Positions 9,026-18,013 of a stretch of DNA of 64,000 nucleotides are shown here, in pieces; the stretch's first letter is position 1, and each line of letters begins with the position of its first letter. A model generated the notes under the pieces. That model was given only the letters and a program-made list of their open reading frames with translations, searched no databases and was not told the DNA's origin. Origin of the DNA: JBNKZU01 sp050301795 (GTDB lineage: Bacteria; Pseudomonadota; Gammaproteobacteria; Thiohalomonadales; Thiohalomonadaceae); assembly GCA_050301795.1 (NCBI GenBank), contig JBNKZU010000048.1, positions 14,353 through 78,352 on the forward strand, in the 5' to 3' direction. A program made the position numbers and the translations under genes.

Positions 9026-9838
9026 ATGGTGGATAACACTCCAATTATTAACATTAACAGTGAACAATTAATAAGACGGCTGTTTATCGGGTGTGTTGTT
9101 ATCGAAATGGCTTTGGTCATCTTTGATCTCACGATTAATTTTGCATCGTGGAGTGATCATTTCCTGATTCAGCGCATGTTCAATATTGCTCGTGAAGATA
9201 GTATCGCCTCTTGGTTTGGCACAACCCAAACCTTTGTTGCGGCTTTAACCCTGTTTTTGATCTATCGCATCAATTGCGAACAACCAAATCGTTCTGTTCG
9301 CCTGAGCTGGTTAGTGCTGGCGCTATTCTTTCTCTATCTTGCATTCGATGACGGGGTTCAGCTCCATGAACGCGTCGGCTCATTCATCCACACCACCTTT
9401 GGTGGACGAGATAATCCGATCTCAGACTCCACACTGCTTAACCAGTTCCCGAGTTTTACCTGGCAACTCTTCTTTCTACCGATATTTGTTTTGATTGGTC
9501 TATATATGTTTTATTTTTTATGGACAACCGTTAATACGGTCAATCAAAGAATGGTGCTGGTGTCAGCATTTGCATTATTGAGCCTTGGTGTGGTTTTAGA
9601 CTTTTTTGAAGGGTTAAGTCAGGAACACCCCTTAAACATCTATACCTGGATGATCCGCCATTTTGAACTATCTGTTCTCTCTGAATCTGTTTTTAATAGC
9701 GATCCTTTTGAGATGTTGCAGCATTTTTCGCGTGTTATTGAAGAGTTCGTGGAGATGTTTGCTTTTACACTATTGTGGATGCTCTTCCTTCAACACCTGA
9801 CGACCCAATCAAAGCGCTTCACCATCCAATTCGATTGA
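9026..9838 (+). CDS. multi-pass membrane protein of unknown function
   Basis: I do not recognise a named function for this 270-residue protein. It has about six hydrophobic segments (near residues 18-40, 68-83, 92-108, 144-168, 176-192 and 240-255). Charged motifs sit at or within the membrane: LAFDDGVQLHER after the third segment, LDFFEG in the fifth and IEEFVEMFA near the sixth. Such paired acidic and His residues could bind a metal or ions, but this is inference. The gene starts 59 bp after hoxW on the same strand and may be cotranscribed. It ends 5 bp from the convergent adaptor gene with no clear terminator. Confidence 0.7.
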   Translation: MVDNTPIININSEQLIRRLFIGCVVIEMALVIFDLTINFASWSDHFLIQRMFNIAREDSIASWFGTTQTFVAALTLFLIYRINCEQPNRSVRLSWLVLALFFLYLAFDDGVQLHERVGSFIHTTFGGRDNPISDSTLLNQFPSFTWQLFFLPIFVLIGLYMFYFLWTTVNTVNQRMVLVSAFALLSLGVVLDFFEGLSQEHPLNIYTWMIRHFELSVLSESVFNSDPFEMLQHFSRVIEEFVEMFAFTLLWMLFLQHLTTQSKRFTIQFD

Positions 9839-9843
9839 TGTTG

Positions 9844-10599
9844 TTAAGGCATGATGACCGCGCTCTTCCCTGGAAAATAACTCGTTTTATATGGAATAGA
9901 GACCGTTATACGCGCCATGTTTAACTCCGCCTCTGGCTCCATTGCAATTGCGACAACTTTACCGGCTACGGTATCAGTGCCAATCTTCACATTAACTGCT
10001 GAGTTTAGCTTAAACTTTTTTGCCTCTGACGCCCTGACCATAGACTCAACACCAAAGTATTGACTGTCTGCAATGACCACAACCGTACGATTCTCAACCT
10101 GGGTATTTATAAATTGATGTGGTTGCACCTTAACCTGGAGAATTCGCGCCTCAAAGGGCGCAATAACTTGGCTTTGTGCTAATTGCTGTTTTGCCAGTTG
10201 ATACTCCGCTTCAATCTGTAGCTGGTTACTCTGCTCTTTGATAAAAGCCGCTTCGGCCAGCACTAAATCATGTTCTGATATTAGCGTTCGCTCATAAAGT
10301 TCTTTTGAACGCACTAGTTCCCGCTCGGCTTCTTCCATTAGCATCAGCGCTTGTCTCTTTTGAGCTGTTCTGAATTTATAGTTGGCATTAAAAACTGATG
10401 GATCGAGCTCGATTAAACGATCACCCTTATTCACCATCTGTCCGGCAACAACATTCACCTTTGTAACTACTCCAGATTGCGCAAGTGATAGCTCAGTAGG
10501 GTTAAACCAGTTCAGCTTCCCGTTATATTCATCTGCAACAGCAATTTGAAAAGGCAGCACCGTGAACGACGCCAGTAACAACCAATTACGCATATTCAT
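9844..10599 (-). CDS. HlyD/RND-type periplasmic adaptor (membrane fusion) protein
   Basis: This 251-residue exported protein would bridge an inner-membrane pump and a TolC-like channel. I chose ATG 10599, preceded by GGAGAG with good spacing; it gives the signal peptide MNMRNWLLLASFTVLPFQIAVA. Next comes a split lipoyl/biotinyl half-motif (SLAQSGVVTKVNVVAGQMVNKGDRLIEL is the typical block), an alpha-helical hairpin (about 65-135), the second lipoyl half (QVIAPFEARI) and a beta-barrel part. It is short for the family, lacking a clear membrane-proximal domain. It follows the TolC-like gene by 17 bp, and no pump gene is nearby. Confidence 0.85.
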   Translation of the reverse strand: MNMRNWLLLASFTVLPFQIAVADEYNGKLNWFNPTELSLAQSGVVTKVNVVAGQMVNKGDRLIELDPSVFNANYKFRTAQKRQALMLMEEAERELVRSKELYERTLISEHDLVLAEAAFIKEQSNQLQIEAEYQLAKQQLAQSQVIAPFEARILQVKVQPHQFINTQVENRTVVVIADSQYFGVESMVRASEAKKFKLNSAVNVKIGTDTVAGKVVAIAMEPEAELNMARITVSIPYKTSYFPGKSAVIMP

Positions 10600-10616
10600 T
10601 GTCTCTCTCCACAACA

Positions 10617-11924
10617 TTAGTTCGACTCCGTGCTGTTTAGCATGTCGATCTGATTTGCCGTTAATAACCTTAAATTTTCCCAAGCGAGTGTGGCATCGAA
10701 TTCGATTTTTGCCTCTTGAAGCTGTACCTCAGAGAGTTTCACCATTGCATCGCCTAAATCTGCCTGAAACTCCAGTTCGTAATTTGCACGGCTGCGATCT
10801 AGGTATAGCTCTCTAAACTCTCTTTGCTTCTCAATCTCACGAGATTTAAGCTTGAGTTGTTTTAATTGCAGATAAGTGTTTAAAACATCCTGCATCAGTG
10901 TACGTTGATAGATGTCGCGCTGTGATTTGATTTGATTATATTTCGCAGTTGCCTGTGCAACTCCTGCACTCTGTTTTCCGCCATCAATAATCGGCACCGA
11001 TACCGAAAGACCGATACGAAAGCTATCTGATGATCCGAGTTGCCTGGATTGATCTGCAACCTCGATCTCACCAATCACATCAGGATATGCACTCTGTTTC
11101 GCCGCACCAATTGTGATCGAAGCTGCATTGAGCTTTTCATTTAGGGCTAGAAGCACTCTATTATGGTTAAGCACTATTTTTTTTAGAGTTTCGAACTCCG
11201 GTACGGTTTGCCATACTTTTGACAATTGCGGTCTTGATAGGTCTGACGGCATATCGTCAGGACGATTTAACACAAAGGCCAGTTGCGCTCTCGTTGCCCG
11301 TTGTTGTCCTTGACTCTGATCACGCTTTGCCAAGGCCGCTTGAACCAGAGCATCCTGCTCAAATAGTTCGATATCTGAGACCTGACCCAACTGATTTCGC
11401 TCCTGGAGTTTATTAAAACGGATATAGACAATAGCCAACTCTTCGTTATCACGGTCATATTGAAGATCTGCTAACAGCACATCAAAAAACCGGCGCATAA
11501 TCTCAAGCCGTCGCTCTTTATAGGCGTGCTCGATGTAGAGTTCGCTCTGTTTTACGCCCAATGATGCAGCCTCAACCAGTGCATCACGTCCACTAAAATC
11601 GTATAAACTTTTGCTTAGATTCAGAGAAACCCGATGGTCATCCACAATGGAATCTGTTGTTGCAATCGTGGTAGCAGGTTTTGACCAGCGAAGCCGACCA
11701 TTTAAGGTTAATGATAGGTTTGCATCAGCTTCAATACTCTTTTGTGATGCAACGGCGAGCGCTTTGTCGGCAACCAAATTTTGAATATCGGGTATAGCGC
11801 TATCATCGGCAAGGCTAAGAGCATACTCAAGCGTTAGAGGTGATGGCAGAGGTGATTGTAAATCTTGTGCATTTACAGCAGATACGAGAAGAGCACTCAA
11901 CACAAGATAGGTAAATCTTTCCAT
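10617..11924 (-). CDS. TolC-family outer membrane efflux protein
   Basis: The protein has about 435 residues. A signal peptide (MERFTYLVLSALLVSAVNA) is followed by two outer membrane efflux repeats: long coiled helices around ALVEAASLGVKQSELY, with LYDFSG before them, and later SVPIIDGGKQSAGVAQA, both typical of TolC-like channels. An in-frame GTG at 11933 is an alternative start, and the ATG at 11924 is preferred with the TAGAG just upstream. It would form the outer membrane exit duct for the adaptor encoded next. It sits in a minus-strand operon behind two thioredoxin-fold proteins. Confidence 0.88.
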   Translation of the reverse strand: MERFTYLVLSALLVSAVNAQDLQSPLPSPLTLEYALSLADDSAIPDIQNLVADKALAVASQKSIEADANLSLTLNGRLRWSKPATTIATTDSIVDDHRVSLNLSKSLYDFSGRDALVEAASLGVKQSELYIEHAYKERRLEIMRRFFDVLLADLQYDRDNEELAIVYIRFNKLQERNQLGQVSDIELFEQDALVQAALAKRDQSQGQQRATRAQLAFVLNRPDDMPSDLSRPQLSKVWQTVPEFETLKKIVLNHNRVLLALNEKLNAASITIGAAKQSAYPDVIGEIEVADQSRQLGSSDSFRIGLSVSVPIIDGGKQSAGVAQATAKYNQIKSQRDIYQRTLMQDVLNTYLQLKQLKLKSREIEKQREFRELYLDRSRANYELEFQADLGDAMVKLSEVQLQEAKIEFDATLAWENLRLLTANQIDMLNSTESN

Positions 11925-11947
11925 TAATGTCACTCTACCCTAAAGCG

Positions 11948-12490
11948 TTACATCTTCTGTGCTTTGCGCTTTTCACGCTTAAAACGCGTAAAGCGCATAG
12001 TCTTGTAGTGATCATCAACCACATATTCCCCCATCCATAAAAACTCTTCAGGGTCTAAGGTTCTTCCGGTATATCGATGAATTATCTCACCATTTAAATC
12101 AAAAAAGGCCGTCACTGGTGTGGCTCGAACCTTGTACTGCTGAGATGACATCGCCTTTTGGGTTGTCTGATTTCCTTTAAAGTCCGTAACCTCAATATCG
12201 CCTTCAATATCGACCTTTAATATCCTGAAGTGCTTCCGGTAGTATTCTTGAACCTCAACCGAGTTTAGAACCTTTGTTTTCATGAAGTGACAGAATGGAC
12301 ACTCATCCATTTCAAAAAAGATAAGAACCCCTTTTTTACCCTCTTCTTTAGCGATCTCCAGCTCTTCTGAGAAGTCGCCGAAGCTCTCCTGAAAAAAGTA
12401 CTGACCAGGATCCCGTGTCGGTGCAGCAAAGCCCGTTGATGAAAGCGTGATGATAAATGTGAATAATATTATCTTTAGTTTGTTAGACAT
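11948..12490 (-). CDS. exported thioredoxin-fold protein (SoxW-like)
   Basis: This 180-residue protein starts with a signal peptide ending around STGFAAPT. A thioredoxin fold follows, with the active-site motif CPFC (in FEMDECPFCHFMK) and the cis-proline segment RATPVTAFFD. The family (thioredoxin_2, like SoxW) reduces periplasmic disulfides or acts in cytochrome or sulfur metabolism. The ATG at 12490 has AGAGG seven bases upstream; a GTG one codon earlier is less likely. It lies 23 bp before the TolC-like gene. The C-terminus is strongly basic (FTRFKREKRKAQKM). Confidence 0.82.
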   Translation of the reverse strand: MSNKLKIILFTFIITLSSTGFAAPTRDPGQYFFQESFGDFSEELEIAKEEGKKGVLIFFEMDECPFCHFMKTKVLNSVEVQEYYRKHFRILKVDIEGDIEVTDFKGNQTTQKAMSSQQYKVRATPVTAFFDLNGEIIHRYTGRTLDPEEFLWMGEYVVDDHYKTMRFTRFKREKRKAQKM

Positions 12491-12564
12491 CACTTTACCT
12501 CTTGTTTGCCACTTTTTCTGCCAACAACTGTGCTAAATATGAAAGATCAGCAAGACCAATCAAT

Positions 12565-13020
12565 TCATTGGCTTTTATTCATGTATGTCTCGATCATCTC
12601 AGCCGTTATCGATCCAGACTGTGAAGCGACAACCTTACCTTCCGGGGATACCAGATATGTTGTCGGCAACCCGGGAATCGTACCAACAAGTTGTGTCCTT
12701 TTGGTATTGGGGATTACCGTATATGAGATCATATTTTCATCAACAAAGGCCTTTAATCGGGAGACCTTAAGATTCTCCATATTAAATCCGAGTACTACAG
12801 CATCCCTATCCTTGTGGTCTTCATGAAATAGAACTAACTCAGGGATCTCTTCAAGACAGGGAGGACACCATGTCGCCCAGTAGTTAACAACCACCCATTT
12901 GCCACGATAGTCCGAGAGTTTGCCCTGATCGCCGTTGATATCCTGATAGACTACTTCCGTTGCTGACACAGAATTGATACTTGCGATCAAAACAAATAGT
13001 GTAATAAGCCTTTTTAACAT
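12565..13020 (-). CDS. TlpA/ResA-like periplasmic thioredoxin
   Basis: The protein has 151 residues with a cleavable signal peptide (MLKRLITLFVLIASINSVSA). The TlpA-type core contains VVVNYWATWCPPCLEEIPEL, with the redox motif CPPC, and the cis-Pro segment GLPTTYLVSPEG. GGAGG lies five bases before the ATG. This family delivers electrons to periplasmic dithiol substrates, such as cytochrome c haem-binding cysteines or copper chaperones. It is probably the first gene of the operon that continues with the second thioredoxin, the TolC-like protein and the adaptor. Confidence 0.86.
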   Translation of the reverse strand: MLKRLITLFVLIASINSVSATEVVYQDINGDQGKLSDYRGKWVVVNYWATWCPPCLEEIPELVLFHEDHKDRDAVVLGFNMENLKVSRLKAFVDENMISYTVIPNTKRTQLVGTIPGLPTTYLVSPEGKVVASQSGSITAEMIETYMNKSQ

Positions 13021-13084
13021 GGTGCCTCCGCAATATCGGTGTTTAAAAACAGATCAACATCACGCATTTATTCAAGATTTAAAC

Positions 13085-13114
13085 AAAAAAAGGGTCCAAC
13101 AAAGGACCCTTTTT
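13085..13114 (-). terminator. intrinsic terminator after the LysM lipoprotein gene
   Basis: The stem is GGGTCC/GGACCC (13092-13097 with 13104-13109), loop AACAAA, extended by an A-run and a T-run. It is 18 bp past the stop of the leftward LysM gene and would also insulate the thioredoxin operon. The A-tract at 13085-13091 gives seven or more T on the minus-strand transcript. Confidence 0.8.
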
Positions 13115-13132
13115 GAAACAAGTAGGTGTCGG

Positions 13133-13630
13133 TTATTCTGAGAGATAAACCTGGTCACTCTCTTCAACATTTCCTAAAGACCATGCTCCACGAGTTTTCG
13201 CATGATTGATGGCTGCGTCAATCTCTGCATCACTCATACCACGGGTAATCTCAAGCTCCTGACCAGGAAAAATTAGGTCAGCATCTTTGATTTGATCCCG
13301 ATTTGCCTTATAGATTAATGGCCATTGGAATGGATTGTCATAGATATCTGACTGTCCAGAGATACTCCAGAGGTTATCACCCTTCTCGACAGTATAATTA
13401 GTCACGCCAGCGGCGTTGGCAGCGGCTTGCGCTTCAGCTTCAGCCTTCTCTGCGGCGATTCGATCTGCTTCAGCTTGCTGTGCTGCTTCGTCTTCGGCGG
13501 CTCTTTGTTCTGCAACATCAGCACCAGTCGATGAGCTGTCAGCATTTTCAGGTGTACCTGCACATCCAACTGCAAAACCAAGCACCATTAGAACAACTGC
13601 CAATCTCTTTAATAATAAAGAAATGTTCAT
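13133..13630 (-). CDS. LysM-domain lipoprotein
   Basis: The 165-residue protein begins with a lipoprotein signal (MNISLLLKRLAVVLMVLGFAVGC, lipidated cysteine C23). A low-complexity Ala/Glu-rich linker (about residues 38-75) acts as a spacer. One LysM domain (about 79-128: NYTVEKGDNLWSISGQ to FPGQELEI) binds peptidoglycan. The residual C-terminus is GAWSLGNVEESDQVYL. It probably tethers the outer membrane to the wall or marks the envelope. The gene stands alone, with its own terminator. Confidence 0.88.
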   Translation of the reverse strand: MNISLLLKRLAVVLMVLGFAVGCAGTPENADSSSTGADVAEQRAAEDEAAQQAEADRIAAEKAEAEAQAAANAAGVTNYTVEKGDNLWSISGQSDIYDNPFQWPLIYKANRDQIKDADLIFPGQELEITRGMSDAEIDAAINHAKTRGAWSLGNVEESDQVYLSE

Positions 13631-13895
13631 TTTATAATTCTCCGCAAATTCTTTTTTTAAAACTGGCTAAAAACCAGCATAAAACTACACCCCAGCCATC
13701 AAAGTGTCAAGGAATAACAATGGATTAGCACCGAAATCTCAATCAACTTCGAAAACTGTTTGTGTAGGTAAAGATAGATTAATTTCTGTTATGACAATGT
13801 GCCTGACTCTACATTTTCACAGGACAGTGATCACAATAATTGAGTTATCCGTAAGCCATCCTACAAAAAATATGAACCGGTGATAATGCTCATGG

Positions 13896-14594
13896 TTAAT
13901 TGAACTTGCTGATAGCCTCTTTTACAAGCGGAATGGTTATTGGTCTTTTAGCAGCCATTGAAACCTTGTCGAGTTTATCCAAAAGCGTAAATAGCTGATG
14001 AGGATCACGAGGTAAATGGTGAATAATGTATTGAATCACCTCAGAACTCACCTTAAGCCCCTTCATTTGAGCGCGTGAATGGATAGCCTCTGCTTTTTGC
14101 AGATCATCCAATGCCTCAAGATGGTATGTCATACCCCAATTAAAGCGAGAGGCGAGATCCTGTAATTGATATTGTAACGATTGAGGTGGCAATGCTGAGG
14201 TGACGACGATTCTTTTGTGATTATCACGTAACTGGTTATAGAGATGAAATAATCCCTCCTCCCATTCACGGTTTTGTAACACGGTATCGATATCATCAAT
14301 CGATACCAAATCGAGCATATCCAATCCTTTTAGCAATTCTGGACCGAAGCTTTTTAACTCGTTTAAAGGCAAGTAGATCGCTTTTAACCCCTGTTGTTCA
14401 GCATAATGGCATGTTGCCTGCAAAAGATGGCTCTTTCCGTTCCCATGCTCAGACCAGATAAATATCATCGGCGCTGTTAATGACTGTAGGGATGAGATTA
14501 ACTCACCATTATTACCTTCATAAAAGCTATTAAAGGTACGTCCCTCATCAAGATAGAGATCCAATGGGATCTGAGCAAATCCTGTCACCTCCAT
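13896..14594 (-). CDS. hda: DnaA regulatory inactivator Hda
   Basis: Hda promotes hydrolysis of DnaA-bound ATP at the replication clamp and so limits re-initiation. The 232-residue protein is DnaA-like: a beta-clamp-binding N-terminal peptide (QIPLDL, residues 8-13), Walker A SEHGNGKSHLLQ (about 48-59), Walker B-like LVSIDDID, and an AAA+ lid at the C-terminus, without DnaA's DNA-binding domain IV. It follows the AI-2E-family gene by 2 bp. The order purM / DUF2066 / perM / hda is common in Gammaproteobacteria. Confidence 0.93.
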   Translation of the reverse strand: MEVTGFAQIPLDLYLDEGRTFNSFYEGNNGELISSLQSLTAPMIFIWSEHGNGKSHLLQATCHYAEQQGLKAIYLPLNELKSFGPELLKGLDMLDLVSIDDIDTVLQNREWEEGLFHLYNQLRDNHKRIVVTSALPPQSLQYQLQDLASRFNWGMTYHLEALDDLQKAEAIHSRAQMKGLKVSSEVIQYIIHHLPRDPHQLFTLLDKLDKVSMAAKRPITIPLVKEAISKFN

Positions 14595-14596
14595 AG

Positions 14597-15649
14597 TCAG
14601 CTTTCCGGTGTGGTATAGAGCGAACTGTTCTTATAATGCCCGTGAAAATAGCGCATAATCACCATAATGACTGCGGCAACAGGAAGTGCAACCAAAACAC
14701 CAAAGAAGCCAAATAGCTGCCCACCAGCCATCACTGCAAAAATGACTGCGACAGGGTGTAACCCAATCCGCTCCCCGAGAAGTACTGGCGACAAAAACAT
14801 CCCCTCAATCATTTGTCCGACACCAAACACAATTGCAACGTAGACTACCGGCATCAGTTCATGGAATTGCAATATTGCTGCTATACCGGCACTCACAATT
14901 CCGACAATAAAACCAAGATAGGGAACAAAACTGACAATGCCCGCAATCATGCCGAGTAATAGCGATAACTCTAAACCAACAATCGAAAGTCCTATAACGT
15001 AGATCACGCCTAATGCAAGCATTACCATTAACTGTCCACGGAAGAATGCACTAATCACCAGATCCGAATCCTTTGCTAACCCAGAAATTATGCCAACGTA
15101 TTTACGTGGTATTAAATCGTGAATATGTGCAACTAAAATATCCCAGTCACGCAACATATAGAAAGTGATCACAGGAATGAGCACCATATTCATTGCCCAG
15201 TTAAGCAAGGTGATGCCTGAACTTGAGATCAAACTCATAATGACATTGATATTGCTTTTATCCTGCTGAAACTGAGTTTGTAACCACTGTTTGACAGTAT
15301 TGATATCCAGATTACCCAGTTCAATCCCAAGATGTTTTGAAAGCAATGGCTCAAGAAATTGATGAAGCATTGCCAGATACTCGGGAAGTCTGGTGAATAG
15401 ATAAACGATCTGCCGTTCAACCGATGGAACCAGGATCAAAATAACGATTAACAACGATATAATTAATGTCAGAAATACTGTCACCACAGAGAAGGTTCTG
15501 GAGAAACGCAACTCAAGCCGATCAACAAGCGGGTCGCCAATATACGCCAACAACATTCCGATCAAAAAAGGGGTCAAGATTGGCGCAAGTAGCTGAACCA
15601 GCCAGGCGATAACAAAAACAATTACTAACCAAAACCATCGTGAACTCAT
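14597..15649 (-). CDS. perM: AI-2E-family permease (PerM-like)
   Basis: This 350-residue integral membrane protein has about eight hydrophobic segments, including the N-terminal WFWLVIVFVIAWLVQLLAPILT and the C-terminal FGFFGVLVALPVAAVIMVI. The GERIGLHPVAVIFAVMAGG block is typical of the AI-2E transporter/UPF0118 family. Members transport diverse substrates, including Na+/H+ exchange; the substrate here is unknown. The ATG at 15649 has AGGAG six bases upstream. It lies between DUF2066 and hda as in many Gammaproteobacteria. Confidence 0.87.
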   Translation of the reverse strand: MSSRWFWLVIVFVIAWLVQLLAPILTPFLIGMLLAYIGDPLVDRLELRFSRTFSVVTVFLTLIISLLIVILILVPSVERQIVYLFTRLPEYLAMLHQFLEPLLSKHLGIELGNLDINTVKQWLQTQFQQDKSNINVIMSLISSSGITLLNWAMNMVLIPVITFYMLRDWDILVAHIHDLIPRKYVGIISGLAKDSDLVISAFFRGQLMVMLALGVIYVIGLSIVGLELSLLLGMIAGIVSFVPYLGFIVGIVSAGIAAILQFHELMPVVYVAIVFGVGQMIEGMFLSPVLLGERIGLHPVAVIFAVMAGGQLFGFFGVLVALPVAAVIMVIMRYFHGHYKNSSLYTTPES

Positions 15650-15659
15650 CTAACGCTCC

Positions 15660-16823
15660 TTATTTGAGATATCGGTAGTAGAGAGCCACTGATGGATACC
15701 GAGCCCAATCTTCACCCGCTTCCAGTTTTAGCGCTTCAATCGCCGTCTCATGCTTAACTGATAGATCATCTGAGATTAATAGAACATCGCCAAAATCGAT
15801 GATCTGCATCACCGCGCCAACCTGCCCTTCAATATCAAGCATAAATCGAGCGTAATCACTCTCAATTTGATGAATTGCAACCTTTTTTACCCCATTAATA
15901 TCAGAAAGGTAGCGACGAACACTCTCTAAAGCAGAGAAATCTTTAACCGGCTCAACAACAACTTCGAGTTTTTTTACCGTTTTATCCTGGTAGTGCTGTG
16001 CGTAAACTGACGCAAGTTGATCTGCGGTTCGGTTAATACCAGAAGCAATCAACAATTCAATCGAACTACTTTGTGACTGCCATTGCAGTCCTGGCATTGA
16101 ATCCTGAATCAGGATCCACTCCACCTCCCAGACACCAAGATGGTTCTTATGAATACGCCCAACAAGAATCGATTTTGACTGATAGCGTAGCGAAGCCATT
16201 TGAACACGATCAATAAAGCCACCCCATATTTCACCAATAGAGATACTGTTTTGATCGGTCAGATCAAGAAGTGGAAGTTGAATAGGTATCGCACGATAAT
16301 CTGCTGCGTTGTTCACGATTTCCCGGGCAAAGCCTTTATCGTTAGCGCCGACGATTAGCCGCTTACCCTCATCTTCGATCACCAGCCACAGCAGTGTGGA
16401 AGGACGAGAACTCCCCCATACAGGAAACCCATTCTCTTTTAAAAGGTTTTCAATACTGGTTTTGTCAAACTGATCTATAAGATAGAGCTTCTTTTGAACC
16501 ATCACCTCAACACGGTCATCAACCACGCGACCATCATCTAGCGAAAACTCTGACTCCACTTCATGATACTGATATCGCTGAATATAACTACCAGCATTGA
16601 TAATCGCTTTTTTGATTACAGGGTGATGAAGAGGTGCAGTAGAGCCAGAGATTCTGACCAGAATCTGACTTAATGCCCTTTTGTGAGTATCCAGCCGGGT
16701 GCTTCGCTCCCGATCAGCTATCTCTATTTCGACTTTATAAAGTCCCTTCATTTCAACGGCGTGAGTCTGTCCGACGCAAAGCATCAAAATCAGGGGGAGG
16801 ATAATAACCACTATTGTTCTCAT
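15660..16823 (-). CDS. exported DUF2066 protein
   Basis: This secreted protein of about 387 residues belongs to DUF2066, whose function is unknown. I chose the ATG at 16823, which gives the signal peptide MRTIVVIILPLILMLCVGQ and has AGG about ten bases upstream; a longer reading to 16859 is possible. The N-terminal region MKGLYKVEIEIADRERS with RALSQILVRISGS is the family hallmark. It is transcribed divergently from purM, which is the normal gammaproteobacterial arrangement. Confidence 0.85.
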   Translation of the reverse strand: MRTIVVIILPLILMLCVGQTHAVEMKGLYKVEIEIADRERSTRLDTHKRALSQILVRISGSTAPLHHPVIKKAIINAGSYIQRYQYHEVESEFSLDDGRVVDDRVEVMVQKKLYLIDQFDKTSIENLLKENGFPVWGSSRPSTLLWLVIEDEGKRLIVGANDKGFAREIVNNAADYRAIPIQLPLLDLTDQNSISIGEIWGGFIDRVQMASLRYQSKSILVGRIHKNHLGVWEVEWILIQDSMPGLQWQSQSSSIELLIASGINRTADQLASVYAQHYQDKTVKKLEVVVEPVKDFSALESVRRYLSDINGVKKVAIHQIESDYARFMLDIEGQVGAVMQIIDFGDVLLISDDLSVKHETAIEALKLEAGEDWARYPSVALYYRYLK

Positions 16824-16954
16824 CTGCGGCAACCTAAGACAGCCCATGTTACAAGTCAAGACAGATTGTGACTTACCCCCGTAATTTTCTCCAATGCCAT
16901 TCTCTCAGTTCAGTGATAGAATGCCGCTTTTTTAAATGATGGAGAACTGAACCT

Positions 16955-18010
16955 GTGACCTCCCATAACGATTCACAAAAATCTCAGGGGTTAAGTTATC
17001 GTGATGCTGGCGTCGATATTGATGCAGGTAATGCATTGATTGATCGTATTAAACCCCACGCCAAACGCACCCAACGCCCTGAAGTTCTCGGCGGACTTGG
17101 TGGTTTCGGCGCGCTTTTTGAGATCCCGATTGAGCGTTACAAAAAACCGGTTCTGGTTGCAGGAACCGATGGTGTAGGCACTAAACTCCGACTAGCCATG
17201 ATGATGAATAAACATGACACCATCGGTATCGACTTGGTGGCGATGTGTGTGAACGATCTCATCGTCCAGGGAGCAGAGCCTCTGTTTTTCCTTGATTACT
17301 ATGCCACAGGTGCTCTGAATGTTGATGCTGCAACCGATGTTGTAAAGGGTATCGCTGATGGCTGTGAGATCTCAGGCTGTGCACTCACGGGTGGTGAAAC
17401 TGCTGAAATGCCTGGCATGTATGAGGGTGAGGATTATGATCTCGCCGGTTTCTGTGTCGGTATAGTTGATCGCGATCAAGTTATTGATGGCAGTAAGGTA
17501 ACCGAAGGTGATGTACTCATTGGTCTGGCATCATCCGGCCCACACTCAAACGGTTACTCGTTAGTGCGTAAGATTATTGAGGTCTCAGGGGCTGATCTAA
17601 GTAGCGATTTCAATGGTAAGACCCTCGGCGAAACCCTTCTGACACCAACTCGCATCTATGTTAAGCCGTTGCTTGAATTGATGAAGCAGATCGAAATCAA
17701 GGCACTGGCTCATATCACCGGAGGTGGTCTGCCTGAGAACCTACCACGAGTGCTCCCTGATAACACAATGGCTGAGATTGATAGTTCTCGCTGGGAATGG
17801 CCGCCAATTTTCAAATGGCTACAACAAAACGGTGCGGTAGAGACCTTTGAAATGTATCGTACCTTTAACTGTGGTATTGGAATGGTGCTTGTTGTTGCCG
17901 CTGAAGAGGCTGACAAAACCGTAGCACTACTGAACCAATTCGGTGAGAGTGCAACTGTGATTGGTAAGATCTTGTCTCAAACTGATGGTCCACGAGTTAA
18001 GATCGTTTAA
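16955..18010 (+). CDS. purM: phosphoribosylformylglycinamidine cyclo-ligase (AIR synthase)
   Basis: PurM forms aminoimidazole ribotide from FGAM with ATP in de novo purine synthesis. The 351-residue protein starts with GTG at 16955, preceded by GGAG ten bases upstream. Recognisable blocks are GLSYRDAGVDIDAGNALID, LVAGTDGVGTKLRLA, DLVAMCVNDL, GGETAEMPGMY and AHITGGGLPENLPRVLP. It is separated from purN by 3 bp, so the two are cotranscribed. Confidence 0.97.
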   Translation: MTSHNDSQKSQGLSYRDAGVDIDAGNALIDRIKPHAKRTQRPEVLGGLGGFGALFEIPIERYKKPVLVAGTDGVGTKLRLAMMMNKHDTIGIDLVAMCVNDLIVQGAEPLFFLDYYATGALNVDAATDVVKGIADGCEISGCALTGGETAEMPGMYEGEDYDLAGFCVGIVDRDQVIDGSKVTEGDVLIGLASSGPHSNGYSLVRKIIEVSGADLSSDFNGKTLGETLLTPTRIYVKPLLELMKQIEIKALAHITGGGLPENLPRVLPDNTMAEIDSSRWEWPPIFKWLQQNGAVETFEMYRTFNCGIGMVLVVAAEEADKTVALLNQFGESATVIGKILSQTDGPRVKIV

Positions 18011-18013
18011 ACC

